This document shows positions 62,438 to 64,000 of a stretch of DNA of 64,000 nt, one piece after another. The number at the start of each line of letters is the position of its first letter. The first letter of the stretch is position 1. The notes under the pieces were generated by a model. That model worked only from the letters and a program-made list of their open reading frames with translations, searched no databases and was not told the origin of the DNA. This stretch comes from Kineosporia babensis (GTDB lineage: Bacteria; Actinomycetota; Actinomycetes; Actinomycetales; Kineosporiaceae): the NCBI RefSeq assembly GCF_021129305.1, contig NZ_JAJOMB010000028.1, forward strand, positions 1-64,000, written 5' to 3'. The position numbers were made by a program, and so were the translations under genes.

Positions 62438-64000
62438 ATGGCCAAGACACCGGATAAACAAGACAGGCAAGAGACCGAACCGCCCTACGAGCCCAGTTCG
62501 CTGCACGAATCCAGCAAGAGCACGCATCTGCCCACCGACAAGGTGGTCTTCGGGGTGTCGGCCGCACTGGTCGTCGCCTTCATCATCTGGGGCGTCGCGG
62601 CCACCGACTCGCTGAGCGAGACCGCCTCCACCGTGCTGGGCAAGGTGATCGAGGGCGGCGGCTGGGCCTTCGTCCTCACCGCCAGCGCCTTCGTGGTCTT
62701 CGCGCTGTGGCTGGCGTTCAGCCGCTACGGCAAGATCCCGCTCGGCCAGGACGAGGAGCAGCCCGAGTTCAAGGCGATCTCCTGGATCGCGATGATGTTC
62801 AGCGCAGGCATGGGCATCGGCCTGATGTTCTACGGTGTGGGCGAACCGCTTTCGCACTACATGACGCCGCCGCCCGGGACCGCTGAGGCCGAGACCCCGG
62901 CCGCTCTCGAGACGGCGATGTCCACCACGCTTTTCCACTGGACGCTGCACCCGTGGGCGATCTACGCGGTGGTCGGCCTGGCGATCGCCTACGGCACCTT
63001 CCGTAAGGGCCGGCCGCAGCTGATCAGCTCGGCGTTCATCCCGCTGTTCGGGCGCAAGCGGGCCGAGGGGGCTTTCGGCCGTGCGGTCGACATCCTGGCC
63101 ATCTTCGCAACGCTTTTCGGCTCGGCCGCCTCGCTCGGCCTGGGCGCGCTGCAGATCGGGGCCGGCCTCACCGAGGGCGGTTTCATGAACTCGGTCGGCA
63201 CCTCGCTGCTGGTGGTCATCATCGTGGTGCTGACCATCGCGTTCATCGCCTCGGCGGTGTCCGGGGTGTCCAAGGGCATCCAGGCCCTCTCGAACATCAA
63301 CATGGTGCTGGCCGGGGTGCTGGCCCTGGTGGTGTTCGTCGGCGGGCCGACCATCCTGATCCTCGACCTGCTGCCGACGATGATCGGTGACTACTTCGCC
63401 AACCTCTCCGAGATGGCGGCCCGGACCGCGGCCACCGGCGGCGACGCCACTGCCGCGTGGCTGTCCGGCTGGACCATCTTCTACTGGGCGTGGTGGATCT
63501 CCTGGACGCCCTTCGTCGGCATGTTCATCGCCCGGATCAGCCGGGGCCGCACGATCCGCCAGTTCGTGGCCGGCGTCATGCTGATCCCGAGCACGGTCAG
63601 CCTGATCTGGTTCGCGATCTTCGGCGGGGCCGCCATCCAGGCCCAGCGCAACGGCAGCGACCTGGCCGACCGGGCGATCGAGGGCCAGCTCTTCGGCCTG
63701 CTCGACACCCTGCCGCTGGGCGCGGTGCTCGGCGTGATCGCGATGCTCCTGGTGGCGATCTTCTTCGTCTCCGGCGCCGACGCGGCCTCGATCGTGATGG
63801 GCACGCTCAGCCAGCGCGGCACGATCCACCCCTCCCGCGGTGTGGTGGTGTTCTGGGGCGCGGTGATGGGCGCGATCGCGGCGATCATGCTCCTGGTGGG
63901 AGACGGCGGCGGCGATGCGCTGTCCGGCATCCAGAACATCACGATCATCATGGCCCTGCCGTTCATGCTGGTCATGGTCCTGATGTGCGTGGCCCTGGTG
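62438..64000 (+). CDS. BCCT-family transporter (betaine/choline/carnitine type), C-terminus beyond window
   Basis: The first 521 residues of a secondary transporter for quaternary ammonium compounds. A hydrophilic charged N-terminus (about 35 residues) is followed by helix 1 (VVFGVSAALVVAFIIWGVAA), the family's glycine-rich helix GMGIGLMFYGVGEPLSHY, and the core motif WAWWISWTPFVGMFIARISRG. It imports an osmolyte or nutrient by Na+ or H+ symport. ATG 62438 follows GAGGGAGG by 9 bases. Possibly independent of the preceding operon. Confidence 0.94.
   Translation, partial: MAKTPDKQDRQETEPPYEPSSLHESSKSTHLPTDKVVFGVSAALVVAFIIWGVAATDSLSETASTVLGKVIEGGGWAFVLTASAFVVFALWLAFSRYGKIPLGQDEEQPEFKAISWIAMMFSAGMGIGLMFYGVGEPLSHYMTPPPGTAEAETPAALETAMSTTLFHWTLHPWAIYAVVGLAIAYGTFRKGRPQLISSAFIPLFGRKRAEGAFGRAVDILAIFATLFGSAASLGLGALQIGAGLTEGGFMNSVGTSLLVVIIVVLTIAFIASAVSGVSKGIQALSNINMVLAGVLALVVFVGGPTILILDLLPTMIGDYFANLSEMAARTAATGGDATAAWLSGWTIFYWAWWISWTPFVGMFIARISRGRTIRQFVAGVMLIPSTVSLIWFAIFGGAAIQAQRNGSDLADRAIEGQLFGLLDTLPLGAVLGVIAMLLVAIFFVSGADAASIVMGTLSQRGTIHPSRGVVVFWGAVMGAIAAIMLLVGDGGGDALSGIQNITIIMALPFMLVMVLMCVALV

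Overview
The window is high-GC actinobacterial DNA: heavy GTG/TTG start usage, long open antisense frames typical of about 70% GC, a DUF222/HNH (13E12-type) protein, GntR, LacI and TetR regulators, a WXG100 locus and an NDMA-type alcohol dehydrogenase. Gene content would fit a soil actinomycete such as a Kineosporia or Streptomyces relative, but nothing here fixes the genus. No rRNA, tRNA, CRISPR array, integrase or intact insertion sequence was seen.

Left part (1-31 kb). A DUF222/HNH protein runs off the left edge. Next come an alpha/beta hydrolase; a divergent GntR regulator / D-lactate-dehydrogenase-like FAD+FeS protein pair whose start codons sit on one perfect 20-bp palindrome; a membrane-anchored GH18-like protein; a DinB-like protein; a two-component system (sensor kinase, OmpR-type regulator) divergent from an adaptor-ATPase-permease (MacAB-like) export operon; a TetR/esterase divergent pair with duplicated operators; TSUP and AEC transporters; a second alpha/beta hydrolase; a four-gene nucleoside-type operon like E. 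coli yegTUVW (GntR/UTRA regulator, ADP-ribosylglycohydrolase, NCS1 transporter, PfkB kinase); and a four-gene WXG100 (type VII secretion substrate-like) operon, followed by a beta-solenoid membrane protein, a lipoprotein and a 41-codon small ORF.

Middle (31-43 kb). A LacI regulator faces an arabinoside operon (GH51 arabinofuranosidase, solute-binding protein, two permeases, YesL-like membrane protein), with two near-identical LacI-type operators between them. Two ABC ATPases and a 925-residue FtsX-type permease are encoded convergently to it.

Right part (42-64 kb). A GntR/FCD regulator, a 1.07-kb gene-free stretch full of repeats (17-bp perfect inverted repeat, 16-bp minisatellite, 34-bp repeat, palindromes), then a tightly coupled run of sixteen co-directional genes, 44.06-62.18 kb: ICL-family lyase, hydantoinase-like ring-opening hydrolase, cysteine hydrolase (amidase), cupin, MBL-fold hydrolase, ribose-type ABC importer, NDMA-type alcohol dehydrogenase, aldehyde dehydrogenase, a second GntR/FCD regulator, ene-reductase, two SDRs, an FAD dehydrogenase and two MmgE/PrpD proteins. 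The promoter regions of the first regulator and of this operon share the 12-mer TGTTGACAGTTG. I read this as an undescribed catabolic island for a cyclic imide/ureide-like compound: import, oxidation/reduction of side groups, ring opening, half-amide hydrolysis, then hydration/isomerisation and C-C cleavage of the dicarboxylate. The window ends inside a BCCT (betaine/choline-type) transporter.
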